Shown: positions 31,536 through 44,204, counted from the stretch's first letter. The stretch is 64,000 bases of DNA from Zygaena filipendulae (GCA_907165275.2 OU015653.1:14166001-14230000), one strand, 5' to 3'. Notes: generated by a model not told the origin, from the letters alone. A program made the numbers and translations.

Positions 31536-34500
31536 CTATAGCTTTGATTCATCAAGGACCTTAAAATTACACCTTTTTGGTTTAGGCGAAGTTGCCCGAT
31601 CGACTAACTCTACACTCGATTGACTTTTCCTGCCCGCACTGATCTCACTTTCGTTTCGCGCACTCACTACACTCACACGCACGTCACTGCTGGCTCTGTT
31701 CTCCGCCTGCGCGGGGGGAGGGATGCGTAACGCCCGCCTCCTCCTCCGCCACCAAATGCTCGCTCCCAGGACAGCTGCAGCAGCTATGATCACGTAACTG
31801 ACCACATATTGATGAATGTCATGTCCTGATATTGATATCTCTGAAGACTGAACCTTTTCCTTCATTGTCGCTATTTGATTATGTAGTTCAGCTAAGCTTT
31901 GGTTGATTTCCTTTTGCTCTGGCGCCTCGTTCTCAATATTTGACTCATCTAAGCTGTTTAAATGTTTATTTATTGCTTTATGTTGCCTTGCTACCATTTC
32001 TTCCGTTCTTTTTAATAAATTATATTCCCCTTCGACTACTGATGTTTGATTTCTCCATAATGATTCTAGGTATCTCTGATTGTTCTTTAATAATTCTATA
32101 TCCTTTTTATACTGTTCTGCGAAACGATCGTCTAATACGCCGAACAACGTATTCGCAATGTAACCTACTCCATTGATAATGCCCCGTCGCTGTCTCGAGA
32201 TCCCGTTACCTTCCTGATTCAGCAAAAGTTGATTATAGTATTGTAGCTCAGTCTGTTCGTGACGTAATTGTAGTAAAATCATCTGGCATCGTGTTTGTTC
32301 CTGGAATTTATCACATGTTCTTTCTAAGTACTGCGTGAATTTGTTAACAGCTGTTGCACCTTCCCAGTATGGAGACATATTATAGTATACAATCATAGTC
32401 CAGTCGTCACGAATAAGTTGTAAGTTGGCTATAGAATCGAAGTATAAGAATTGGTCTTCATTAAATTTTGTTACGTTAAACAATGCACTCGCCGGTGATA
32501 CAATCGTCAGGAATAAAATTAGTGATATTCTTCGTGCTTCTATTTGTGCTAAAATCGTGGCGTACTCTTCAAATGACAATTTTTGCTCTCCAATTGTCCT
32601 CCTTAAATGATATTTAACGCTGCGTACTGACCTCTCCCATAGACCTCCTACTGAGGGCCATGACGGCGCATTAAAATGCCCAATGATATTCAGTGATGAT
32701 ATTTGTTGATAAAGGCTATCGTTAAAAATTTTCTTTAACTCCTGATATTCTTCGCTGATAATTCTGTTAGCTTTGATAAAATTTATTCCATTATCGCTAT
32801 AAATGTGATGAGGAGCACCTCTCCTGGCAGCCATCCTCCGAAGGGCTGCTAAAAATGCTTCACTACTCAAATCGGACACCAGTTCCAGATGTACGGCCTT
32901 GGTGACCATACAGATAAAAATCGCTATATATCCTTTGGTGGTTTTTATTCCTCGTCCTTTATTTGCTTTGATATCTACAAATCCTGTGTAATCCACTCCG
33001 GTATGATAGAAAGGTGGAGCTGGATTAATTCGAGCTTCTGGTAGATCTCCCATGAGTTGATATTTACGTTCTGGATTGTTTTTTCTGCAGATAATACACT
33101 CCCTTAATCGTTTTTTGGTTGCTCTATTCCCTCCAATAATCCAATATTTTTGCCTTAAGTTTGATAACGTGAGCCTGGGTCCGCTGTGATAAGTTAACTG
33201 ATGTGCCTCGTCAGTTAAAAGTTGCGTTAATTTATGATTATGTGGAATAATAATGGGGTGTTTCATTTCATACGGAATGTGTGCATTTCTTAATCTCCCT
33301 CCGACTCTTAATATTTCTTTTTCGTCGATAAACGGATATAAATTCAATAAATTACTTTTGTTATCCACTTTGTTATGTTTTCTTAATTGCTCAATGTCCG
33401 TTTCAAATACAACATATTGCACATACTTTATTATTTGTAACTTTGCATTCTTCAATTCCAGTAATGTGAGATAGGTATTTGCAGGTTTCTGTTTACATTT
33501 GAATGCTCGTCGTATCCATGCAAATACACGAACAATTTTTATGAACGAGTTATGTCCATCTAATAATGTTGCTATAATATTGGTATGACTGTCTGTTTCT
33601 ACGACATTGCTTCTATGTACTTTTAATACATGATTAGTCGAGTAATTGATTTTGTCTTCTTTTTCTGATATTGATAGTGATTGTAACCATTTCGGGCCTT
33701 TCCACCATAGTTGGAGATCCTTTAACTGTGTTATATCCGTACCTCGACTAGCTCTGTCTGCCGGGTTTTCGTTGGATTTTACATAAAGCCAATTTTTTGA
33801 TGATATCGCTGTTTCAGGATAGCTGCTCCTTTCGTCAGTTGCTAGTTTCTTCAACGTCATCATTGCCAAAAATGGTGCTGCCTTCGTACCATAAGTCACT
33901 GTCGTCAGTTGATAATCTTGAATAGGCTGCTGTTGATAGTCTCTCCACACGATTTTTTGATACTTTTGATGATGTTCACTGATATAGATCTGCCGGTACA
34001 TCTTCTCAATGTCCGCAGTGTAGGCATATTTATACAGCCTCCATTTTAGAACTAGAGCCTGTAAGTCTTGCTGTAGGTTGGGCCCTTTATACATTACATC
34101 ATTTAGACTCATCCCTGAGGACGTCGTTGCTGACGCGTTAAATACTACGGGTAATTTAGTTGTAGTCGAATCTGTGCGATGTACTCCATGATGCGGTAGG
34201 AAACATTCTGTCGTATAAGTATTTTTTGATGGGACCATGTGACCTAGTTCTTGATATTCCTTAATAAATGCTTTGTAATCAGTTGATAACGCTACGTCTC
34301 TGTCTAGTTTTCTTTCCAAATTTTTAAACTGAGCTATTGCTAGCTCTTTTGATCTCCCTAATTGATATTTCTCCTCTTCTTTGAAAGGTAATTCGACCTC
34401 ATATCGCCCATCGTCACGTCGCTTCGTCGTTTTATTATAATGTTGTATACAATGTTGATCTTCTTCTGATATGTTTGACGCTTCATTGATATCCTCTATC

Positions 34501-34793
34501 TCCCAAAATTTATGTATATTTTTCAAGTTTGATAACACCACGTTACAACGAAATGATTTCATATTTCCACATAAAACCCATCCCAGTTGAGTTTGCTGGG
34601 CAAGTGGTTGAGATAAATTTTCTCCCCTGATGATGCCTCCTAACATGATAAGTGCATAAATATCTGCACCAAATAATAAATCTACCGGTCTGCTAATATG
34701 ATATTCTGGATCGGCTAAATTAATATTCTTGATATACTCCCATGAGGGCTTTTCAAATGATACGTTGGGCAGATTTTTAATTAAGTTGTTCAT
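31536..34793 (-). pseudogene. Second BEL copy: protease end to envelope-like C-terminus
   Basis: 1,085 codons beginning at MNNLIKNLPNVSF in the protease/linker region, continuing through the same shortened RT (missing YxDD and RNase H, junction near 33815), integrase and envelope-like part (RQRR near 32181-32193, membrane segment 31765-31815). Differs from the first copy by scattered substitutions and one 3-bp indel near 32930. The upstream part is replaced at about 34880 by the 3' end of the first copy. Confidence 0.82.
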
Positions 34794-34885
34794 GATATAT
34801 ACTTCGGCCTTAAATGAAAACTCATTGTAAATTGAGTTACATTTGATATTAAGCGTTCCTTTACAGTTACTTTCTCAAATGTGTT

Positions 34886-35148
34886 TGATAGTATACCGAC
34901 GCCCGTGACCGACCTGAATCGACTGCCGCGACCGGGCCGTAGGAAAGCGGCTCGATCGCGTAAATCGCTGTCGAAAGCAGTGTTCGGTTTCACGCAGTGG
35001 ACCGAACATGCTCCCGACCACGAGATGAGAGATGAGATAAGATTAAATGATTACAATTAAAATGATACTCAGAAATGATAATGATTATAGCAATTGACAT
35101 AAAAGCACAAAAAAACATACAAAAATTCGTAATGATCACGTAAAGTCT
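34886..35148 (-). repeat. BEL 3' end, inner copy
   Basis: Same sequence as 31274-31535 with a few substitutions. Joined at its left to the protease region of the second copy. Confidence 0.8.
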
Positions 35149-38095
35149 CTATAGCTTTGATTCATCAATGACCTTAAAATTACACCTTTTTGGTTTAGGC
35201 GAAGTTGCCCGATCGACTAACTCTACACTCGATTGACTTTTCCTACCCGCACTGATCTCACTTTCGTTTCGCGCACTCACTACACTCACACGCACGTCAC
35301 TGCTGGCTCTGTTCTCCGCCTGCGCGGGGGGAGGGATGCGTAACGCCCGCCTCCTCCTCCGCCACCAAATGCTCTCTCCCAGGACAGCTGCAGCAGCTAT
35401 GATCACGTAACTGACCACATATTGATGAATGTCATGTCCTGATATTGATATCTCTGAAGACTGAACCTTTTCCTTCATTGTCGCTGTTTGATTATGCAGT
35501 TCAGCCAAGCTTTGGTTGATTTCCTTTTGCTCTGGCGCCTCGTTCTCAATAGTTGACTCATCTAAGCTGTTTAAATGTTTATTTATTGCTTTATGTTGCC
35601 TTGCTACCATTTCTTCCGTTCTTTTTAATAAATTATATTCCCCTTCGACTACTGATGTTTGATTTCTCCATAATGATTCTAGGTATCTCTGATTGTTCTT
35701 TAATAATTCTATATCCTTTTTATACTGTTCTGCGAAACGATCGTCTAATACGCCGAACAACGTATTCGCAATGTAACCTACTCCATTGATAATGCCCCGT
35801 CGCTGTCTCGAGATCCCGTTACCTTCCTGATTCAGCAAAAGTTGATTATAGTATTGTAGCTCAGTCTGTTCGTGACGTAATTGTAGTAAAATCATCTGGC
35901 ATCGTGTTTGTTCCTGGAATTTATCACATGTTCTTTCTAAGTACTGCGTGAATTTGTTAACAGCTGTTGCACCTTCCCAGTATGGAGATATATTATAGTA
36001 TACAATCATAGTCCAGTCGTCACGAATAAGTTGTAAGTTGGCTATAGAATCGAAGTATAAGAATTGGTCTTCATTAAATTTTGTTACGTTAAACAATGCA
36101 CTCGCCGGTGATACAATCGTCAGGAATAAAATAAGTGATATTCTTTGTGCTTCTATTTGTGCTAAAATCTTGGAATACTTTTCAAATGTCATTTTTTGCT
36201 CTCCAGTTGTCCTCCTTAAATGATATTTAAGGCTGCGTACTGACCTCTCCCATAGACCTCCTACTGAGGGCCATGACGGCGCATTAAAATGCCAAATGAT
36301 ATTCAGTGATGATATTTGTTGATAAAAGCTACCGTTAACAATTTTCTTTAACTCCTGATATTCTTCGCTGATAATTCTGTTAGCTTTGATAAAATTTGTT
36401 CCATTATCGCTATAAATGTGATGAGGAGCACCTCTCCTGGCAGCCATCCTCCGAAGGGCTGCTAAAAATGCTTCACTACTCAAATCGGACACCAGTTCCA
36501 GATGTACGGCCTTGGTGACCATACAGATAAAAACCGCTATATATAGTCCTTTCGTGGTTTTTATTCCTCGTCCTTTATTTGCTTTGATATCTACAAATCC
36601 TGTGTAATCCACTCCGGTATGATAGAAAGGTGGAGCTGGATTAATTCGAGCTTCTGGTAGATCTCCCATGAGTTGATATTTACGTTCTGGATTGTTTTTT
36701 CTGCAGATAATACACTCCCTTAATCGTTTTTTGGTTGCTCTATTCCCTCCAATAATCCAATATTTTTGCCTTAAGTTTGATAACGTGAGCCTGGGTCCGC
36801 TGTGATAAGTTAACTGATGTGCCTCGTCAGTTAAAAGTTGCGTTAATTTATGATTATGTGGAATAATAATGGGGTGTTTCATTTCATACGGAATGTGTGC
36901 ATTTCTTAATCTCCCTCCGACTCTTAATATTCCTTTTTCGTCGATAAACGGATATAAATTCAATAAATTACTTTTGTTATCCACTTTGTTATGTTTTCTT
37001 AATTGCTCAATGTCCGTTTCAAATACAACATATTGCACATACTTTATTATTTGTAACTTTGCATTCTTCAATTCCAGTAATGTGAGATAGGTATTTGCAG
37101 GTTTCTGTTTACATTTGAATGCTCGTCGTATCCATGCAAATACACGAACAATTTTTATGAACGAGTTATGTCCATCTAATAATGTTGCTATAATATTGGT
37201 ATGACTGTCTGTTTCTACGACATTGCTTCTATGTACTTTTAATACATGATTAGTCGAGTAATTGATTTTGTCTTCTTTTTCTGATATTGATAGTGATTGT
37301 AACCATTTCGGGCCTTTCCACCATAGTTGGAGATCCTTTAACTGTGTTATATCCGTACCTCGACTAGCTCTGTCTGCCGGGTTTTCGTTGGATTTTACAT
37401 AAAGCCAATTTTTTGATGATATCGCTGTTTCAGGATAGCTGCTCCTTTCGTCAGTTGCTAGTTTCTTCAACGTCATCATTGCCAAAAATGGTGCTGCCTT
37501 CGTACCATAAGTCACTGTCGTCAGTTGATAATCTTGAATAGGCTGCTGTTGATAGTCTCTCCACACGATTTTTTGATACTTTTGATGATGTTCACTGATA
37601 TAGATCTGCCGGTACATCTTCTCAATGTCCGCAGTGTAGGCATATTTATACAGCCTCCATTTTAGAACTAGAGCCTGTAAGTCTTGCTGTAGGTTGGGCC
37701 CTTTATACATTACATCATTTAGACTCATCCCTGAGGACGTCGTTGCTGACGCGTTAAATACTACGCGTAATTTAGTTGTAGTCGAATCTGTGCGATGTAC
37801 TCCATGATGCGGTAGGAAACATTCTGTCGTATAAGTATTTTTTGATGGGACCATGTGACCTAGTTCTTGATATTCCTTATTAAATGCTTTGTAATCAGTT
37901 GATAACGCTACGTCTCTGTCTAGTTTTCTTTCCAAATTTTTAAACTGAGCTATTGCTAGCTCTTTTGATCTCCCTAATTGATATTTCTCCTCTTCTTTGA
38001 AAGGTAATTCGACCTCATATCGCCCATCGTCACGTCGCTTCGTCGTTTTATTATAATGTTGTATACAATGTTGATCTTCTTCTGATATGTTTGAC
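35149..38095 (-). pseudogene. Rest of the first BEL copy after the duplication joint, to its stop
   Basis: Begins inside the segment just before RT, repeats RT-integrase, and this time runs through the whole envelope-like part. That part has a hydrophobic signal-like stretch (about 36095-36147), an RQRR furin-type site (about 35794-35805) before a Gly-rich fusion-peptide-like stretch, heptad-like helices, a membrane segment (about 35380-35425) with a run of five Arg, and a short tail. The 2,089-bp repeat shifts the frame by one, so this part is not joined in frame to the first. The envelope half resembles those of errantivirus-like or roo-like elements but is short. Confidence 0.82.
36007..38095. 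repeat. 2,089-bp tandem duplication, unit 1
   Basis: From CATAGTCCAGTCGTCACG to GATATGTTTGAC. Unit 2 (38096-40184) has the same length and appears identical wherever compared. Confidence 0.9.
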
Positions 38096-40184
38096 CATAG
38101 TCCAGTCGTCACGAATAAGTTGTAAGTTGGCTATAGAATCGAAGTATAAGAATTGGTCTTCATTAAATTTTGTTACGTTAAACAATGCACTCGCCGGTGA
38201 TACAATCGTCAGGAATAAAATAAGTGATATTCTTTGTGCTTCTATTTGTGCTAAAATCTTGGAATACTTTTCAAATGTCATTTTTTGCTCTCCAGTTGTC
38301 CTCCTTAAATGATATTTAAGGCTGCGTACTGACCTCTCCCATAGACCTCCTACTGAGGGCCATGACGGCGCATTAAAATGCCAAATGATATTCAGTGATG
38401 ATATTTGTTGATAAAAGCTACCGTTAACAATTTTCTTTAACTCCTGATATTCTTCGCTGATAATTCTGTTAGCTTTGATAAAATTTGTTCCATTATCGCT
38501 ATAAATGTGATGAGGAGCACCTCTCCTGGCAGCCATCCTCCGAAGGGCTGCTAAAAATGCTTCACTACTCAAATCGGACACCAGTTCCAGATGTACGGCC
38601 TTGGTGACCATACAGATAAAAACCGCTATATATAGTCCTTTCGTGGTTTTTATTCCTCGTCCTTTATTTGCTTTGATATCTACAAATCCTGTGTAATCCA
38701 CTCCGGTATGATAGAAAGGTGGAGCTGGATTAATTCGAGCTTCTGGTAGATCTCCCATGAGTTGATATTTACGTTCTGGATTGTTTTTTCTGCAGATAAT
38801 ACACTCCCTTAATCGTTTTTTGGTTGCTCTATTCCCTCCAATAATCCAATATTTTTGCCTTAAGTTTGATAACGTGAGCCTGGGTCCGCTGTGATAAGTT
38901 AACTGATGTGCCTCGTCAGTTAAAAGTTGCGTTAATTTATGATTATGTGGAATAATAATGGGGTGTTTCATTTCATACGGAATGTGTGCATTTCTTAATC
39001 TCCCTCCGACTCTTAATATTCCTTTTTCGTCGATAAACGGATATAAATTCAATAAATTACTTTTGTTATCCACTTTGTTATGTTTTCTTAATTGCTCAAT
39101 GTCCGTTTCAAATACAACATATTGCACATACTTTATTATTTGTAACTTTGCATTCTTCAATTCCAGTAATGTGAGATAGGTATTTGCAGGTTTCTGTTTA
39201 CATTTGAATGCTCGTCGTATCCATGCAAATACACGAACAATTTTTATGAACGAGTTATGTCCATCTAATAATGTTGCTATAATATTGGTATGACTGTCTG
39301 TTTCTACGACATTGCTTCTATGTACTTTTAATACATGATTAGTCGAGTAATTGATTTTGTCTTCTTTTTCTGATATTGATAGTGATTGTAACCATTTCGG
39401 GCCTTTCCACCATAGTTGGAGATCCTTTAACTGTGTTATATCCGTACCTCGACTAGCTCTGTCTGCCGGGTTTTCGTTGGATTTTACATAAAGCCAATTT
39501 TTTGATGATATCGCTGTTTCAGGATAGCTGCTCCTTTCGTCAGTTGCTAGTTTCTTCAACGTCATCATTGCCAAAAATGGTGCTGCCTTCGTACCATAAG
39601 TCACTGTCGTCAGTTGATAATCTTGAATAGGCTGCTGTTGATAGTCTCTCCACACGATTTTTTGATACTTTTGATGATGTTCACTGATATAGATCTGCCG
39701 GTACATCTTCTCAATGTCCGCAGTGTAGGCATATTTATACAGCCTCCATTTTAGAACTAGAGCCTGTAAGTCTTGCTGTAGGTTGGGCCCTTTATACATT
39801 ACATCATTTAGACTCATCCCTGAGGACGTCGTTGCTGACGCGTTAAATACTACGCGTAATTTAGTTGTAGTCGAATCTGTGCGATGTACTCCATGATGCG
39901 GTAGGAAACATTCTGTCGTATAAGTATTTTTTGATGGGACCATGTGACCTAGTTCTTGATATTCCTTATTAAATGCTTTGTAATCAGTTGATAACGCTAC
40001 GTCTCTGTCTAGTTTTCTTTCCAAATTTTTAAACTGAGCTATTGCTAGCTCTTTTGATCTCCCTAATTGATATTTCTCCTCTTCTTTGAAAGGTAATTCG
40101 ACCTCATATCGCCCATCGTCACGTCGCTTCGTCGTTTTATTATAATGTTGTATACAATGTTGATCTTCTTCTGATATGTTTGAC
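38096..40184. repeat. 2,089-bp tandem duplication, unit 2
   Basis: Exact-length repeat of 36007-38095, ending where the original sequence goes on with GCTTCATTGATATCC. Confidence 0.9.
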
Positions 40185-42109
40185 GCTTCATTGATATCCT
40201 CTATCTCCCAAAATTTATGTATATTTTTCAAGTTTGATAACACCACGTTACAACGAAATGATTTCATATTTCCACATAAAACCCATCCCAGTTGAGTTTG
40301 CTGGGCAAGTGGTTGAGATAAATTTTCTCCCCTGATGATGCCTCCTAACATGATAAGTGCATAAATATCTGCACCAAGTAATAAATCTACCGGTCTGCTA
40401 ATATGATATTCTGGATCAGCTAAATTAATATTCTTGATATACTCCCATGAGGGCCTTTCAAATGATACGTTGGGCAGATTTTTAATTAAGTTGTTCATGA
40501 TATATACTTCGGCCTTAAATGAAAACTCATTGTAAATTGAGTTACATTTGATATTAAGCGTTCCTTTACAGTTACTTTCTCTCTCACCTACTCCAAAAAC
40601 GATCGCTTTACTCTGTCGTCTTTTAATTCCTAATGTTTGTGCTCCATGCTCCGTGATAAGAGACAATTGCGACCCTTGGTCAATCAAGGCTCTCATCCTT
40701 ATGATTGATCCATCTGCGGCCTCGACATTAACTAACGCCGTAGATAATAAAGTTTCCATTGTTTCGTATTGCGATACATGCGACATATTTGTACCATATT
40801 GATTTTGATTACTTCTATTAAATGTAACACGTTTTGCAACTTCGTGACCCAATTTTGTTGGTGGCTTCCTTTGCCTATAGGCGTCATGTATCACCGTATG
40901 ATGATTCTCCGAACAAATGCGGCATCGTCTTTGTGAGGTACATATTTTATCATAATGTGGATATAAGCAATTCTGGCATATATTCCTTTGTTGTATCATA
41001 TTTAATTTTGCGTCATTCGTCATACTTAAAAAGTTTTTACAATAAACTAATGCATGTTCCTGATTGCATAACGGACACCTTTTGTTCCATGCCGATGACG
41101 GTGCCGTTGCATAAAAGGATCGCATAAATGGCTTCGGCGAGTTATTATTCCAACTGTAATTTGAATACTTGTTATAATACTGCATGTTCTTTCTAGGGCC
41201 GTGGTACATACTTTGATTAGTTTGATAGTTGTTACTCTTCTGATAAATATTGTTCTGCGTCCTGCGTCCTTGTTCTAAAGTTGTGAATTTGCTTTCCAAG
41301 TAGTCTAGAAATTCTTGTAAAATTGGTAATTCGCGAGAATTTTTCAATGACTCTATGTACTCTGTATATGATTCACCATCTAATTTTTGTGACAAAAGGT
41401 GAATAAGTAATGGATCCCACGTACCTATATCCACTCCAAGGTTTTTTATAGCGTTTAATGTTTCTAGGGTGACGTCATGCATTTTTCGAATTTGCCCTAA
41501 CGACTGTTGTTGTGACGTTGGAAGGCTTAACAGAATGTTGAGGTGTGAAGTAAAAATAAGTTTTTTGTTGTCATACCGATGGTTTAATATATCCCAACAT
41601 GTATCGTAATTTTCTGTGCTGATCGGGAGATGTTGTATGAGTCTTTCCGCTTCACCTCTTATTTTGTTTTTTAAAAACTGCATTTTTTGAGCCTTTGATA
41701 GGCAAGGATTTAAATGTATTGCTTCCTTGAATAAGTCTTTGAATGAGGTCCATTGATGATAGTTACCGGTGAAGATAGGGATGTCCACTTTGGGTGTGGA
41801 TTTTTCTCGATGCGCTACGGACCATAGTTTAGTGTTGATAGCTTTTTTCAACTGAATATACACATTTTCATGATCTGTGAATGCCCTTTCATACTCTTCG
41901 TTGTCGCCCTCTAGTTCGGCATAAATTTTCCAATGCTGTGAATCTATAGTTTCCCATCTAGTTTGCAATTGCGAAAGTACATCTTCAAATTCCCATTTCT
42001 CGGAGATATTTTCGATTTTGATACCATTAACGGTTCGCATAAAGGCTGTAAAATTGATAGTTTGAACATGTAACATGTCATCCAACTTGCTGAATGACCC
42101 TTGTGATTT
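38096..42109 (-). pseudogene. BEL/Pao gag-protease-RT-integrase-envelope (first copy, cut by a duplication)
   Basis: Continuous frame. Gag with DUF1759-type core (IPIFTGNYHQWTSFKDLFKE, near 41790) and Cys/His knuckles (CPLCNQEHALVYC, CQNC, CRIC, 41090-40900). Aspartic protease site (ALIDQGSQLSLI, near 40690). RT fingers/palm (VVFNASATTSSGMSLNDVMY, YTADIEKMYRQI). It then jumps near 39520 from the YPETA region to VKSNENPADRASRG, skipping the YxDD palm motif and RNase H. Integrase has HHCC-type Zn residues, DYTG, YSDNGTNF and GLWERS. It passes directly into an envelope-like signal segment and breaks off at 38096, the duplication joint. Confidence 0.85.
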
Positions 42110-42112
42110 TTA

Positions 42113-42568
42113 CTTTACCGATCCTTGTTTTTCATAATTATTCTTCGCACCTATCTCTTCGCTTGATACGTTCCCCTCTTCCTGATAAGCGTGGCCTGAT
42201 TCTTCCACTGATAATTTCCCTTTTTGATATTGTTTACTCGTACTTGCGATTGCTCCTTTTGAATACGCACTCGGCTCTGTTGCCGAGTTATCCATGATGT
42301 ATGTTTTAATTTTGCGATACAGCTTCTCCGTTTTTTCATAGTATTTTCCTTGAAAATACGGCTGTTCTTTGTCTTCAGCCTTTAAAATTTCATTATGATT
42401 ACCCTGATATTCTCCCCAATACGATTCTAAAGTCTCTAGTTTGCGTGCAAAATAGTTAGGGGTGGACTTACGTTCCCTTCCATCTATTTGCATGTTGCTC
42501 TGCAGCTTTTCCATGGCTGCATAGAGCTCAGCTTGAGACTCGTACCGATACTCTATGTTGAGACTCAT
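42113..42568 (-). pseudogene. BEL gag, N-terminal part before an in-frame stop
   Basis: Starts MSLNIEYRYESQAELYAAME (Met at 42568) and runs with acidic and Lys/Tyr-rich sequence to TAA at 42112-42110. The same frame continues after the stop into the gag-pol frame, so one nonsense codon separates them. An upstream Met at 42640 is possible. Confidence 0.65.
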
Positions 42569-42639
42569 GATACTCCTAACACAGATATGAACTCTTGATA
42601 GGCTGATATACCCCGCTACCCCGATATACTCCTGATACA

Positions 42640-43050
42640 ATGATATGCTCTTGATCCCCTATATCCCCTTGATATGCTGCGCACTGCAACGCTTGATAAT
42701 CCCCGATATAACCCTTGATATGCTGCTCACTGCAATGCTTGATAATCCCCGATATAACCCTTGATATGCTGCTCACTGCAACGCTTGATAATCCCCGATA
42801 TAACCCTTGATATGCTGCTCACTGCAACGCTTGATAAACCCCGATATACCCCTTGATATGCTGCTCACTGCAACGCTTGATGATCCCCGATATACCCCTT
42901 GATATGCTGCTCACTGCAACGCTTGATAAACCCCGATAATTCCCCTTGATATGTTGCTCACTGCAACGCTTGATAACCCCCGATATATCCCTTGATATGC
43001 TGCTCACTGCAACGCTTGATAACCCCCGATATATCCCTTGATAATCCGAT
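42640..43050 (-). repeat. 46-bp tandem repeats in the BEL leader
   Basis: About eight to nine units on TTGATATGCTGCTCACTGCA plus CGCTTGATAATCCCCGATAT, with small variants. It lies upstream of gag in the element's 5' leader, where tandem repeats are known in roo-like elements. Confidence 0.88.
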
Positions 43051-43159
43051 GTTCCACTATTCACTCATGTCCACAAAAAATTCACTGATAATGTCACAGT
43101 TTGTCACTACACTCCACGAGCTCGAGAGTCCGTCACTGGTACCCAATTAATAGCTCGAA

Positions 43160-43574
43160 GGACCAAAAATGTGTGTGTTTTTTCAAGATTGTTAAATCGT
43201 TTAAAGGGCAAAGTATACAATTTTTTAATAAAGTTCCCACTGACATCCAAAATCTAACGATGGAAAAATTTAAAACAACGATAAAGCAAAAACTCTGCAA
43301 AAAGGCTTACTATACAATATCTGACTATATAAATGATAAATTGCCATGGGATTGAGCAGCCCTTAACTTTAATTTTATTTATTTATGCAGTTATATTCCA
43401 ATATTTTATAATTTCATTGTAAATTTACTATTTCAATTATGTTGCACAATGCACATTGTTTAATTTTAATTTTAATAGCTGTGACATATTTCAAGAGTTA
43501 TTATGTAACCTACGAAATAAAAATAAATAAATTCTAAATTCTAAATTCTAAATTCTTCTAAATTCTAAATTCTC
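43160..43574 (+). mobile_element. 3' end of the same LINE beyond the BEL block
   Basis: Reads FFKIVKSFKGQSIQFFNKVP then IKQKLCKKAYYTISDYINDK and LPWD, the expected RT tail, stop at 43353-43355, short 3' UTR and an AAATTCT-type tail (43527-43572). Frame and content continue what stops at 31150. Confidence 0.8.
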
Positions 43575-44195
43575 TGATGAAAACTGCAAAGGATTTTTGG
43601 TTAGATTCTTGTGTTCTCATGAGTACCTACCTACCTACTTAAAAAATAAAATTAAGTAATAACTAGCTGTCCCCCGCGATTTCATCCGCGGTAATTTCGG
43701 AGTTCCCGCGGTAATTCCGGGAAAAAGTGCTGTAGTTTACGGTGATAAGCAGTTCCCCGCATTAATTCCAAACTATCCTATCTTTTAAGTTGGCCCATAT
43801 TGTAAATGGTTACTAAATTTTATCAAAATCTGTTCAGTAGTTTCGGAGTCCATCGCGGACAAACAACGTGACACGTGATTTATATATATTAAGATAAGAT
43901 TAAACCGACTCTGAGTGCGGCCGTTAGTTTTCTGTACGTTAATGATTATATGTTATACTAGCTGTGCCTCGCGGTTTTGCCCGCTTGAGATTCGGAATTC
44001 CCGCAGCAACTCCAAAATAGTGTAATTTACTCCTTATAACATCAGCTAATTAGCAGTAAAAGTCCCGTCAAAACCGGTCCTACCGTTTCGGGGAATCACC
44101 CGCGTGAGTTTCGGAATTCCCACAGTAAATATGTATATTTTCTAAAATAAAAGTAGCCAAAGTTACTCTTACACTACACATTTCAGATGCTTCTT
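43575..44195. repeat. CTAGCTGT-type repeats between LINE and receptor gene
   Basis: Copies at 43662-43890 and 43960-44150, separated by half of a family 2 MITE (43905-43925, CCGACTCTGAGTGCGGCCG). Confidence 0.65.
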
Positions 44196-44204
44196 TTTAA
44201 TACA

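Larger units (their letters stand above)
31151..43159 (-). mobile_element. BEL/Pao retroelement block with envelope-like domain, rearranged
   Basis: Order on the - strand (right to left): leader with tandem repeats, gag, protease, RT part, integrase and envelope-like part of one element carrying an internal tandem duplication, its 3' end (34886-35148), then a second 5'-truncated copy with its own 3' end (31274-31535). The two 3' ends are almost identical. No matching LTR is recognisable at the right edge, where a TTTTGGTCCTTCGAGC primer-site-like sequence (reverse strand) abuts LINE DNA. Flanking GTGTG on both sides may be the target duplication. Dead as an autonomous element. Confidence 0.88.

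Noticed and set aside
32425..41127. Several + strand frames of 60-97 codons inside the BEL block
   Set aside because: Antisense shadows of the retroelement, repeated identically in each copy.
35149..42109. Possibility that the BEL frame is a domesticated host gene
   Set aside because: It has an in-frame stop in gag, a frame-shifting duplication, and near-identical neighbouring copies. Nothing indicates host selection, so it is kept only as a point to test.
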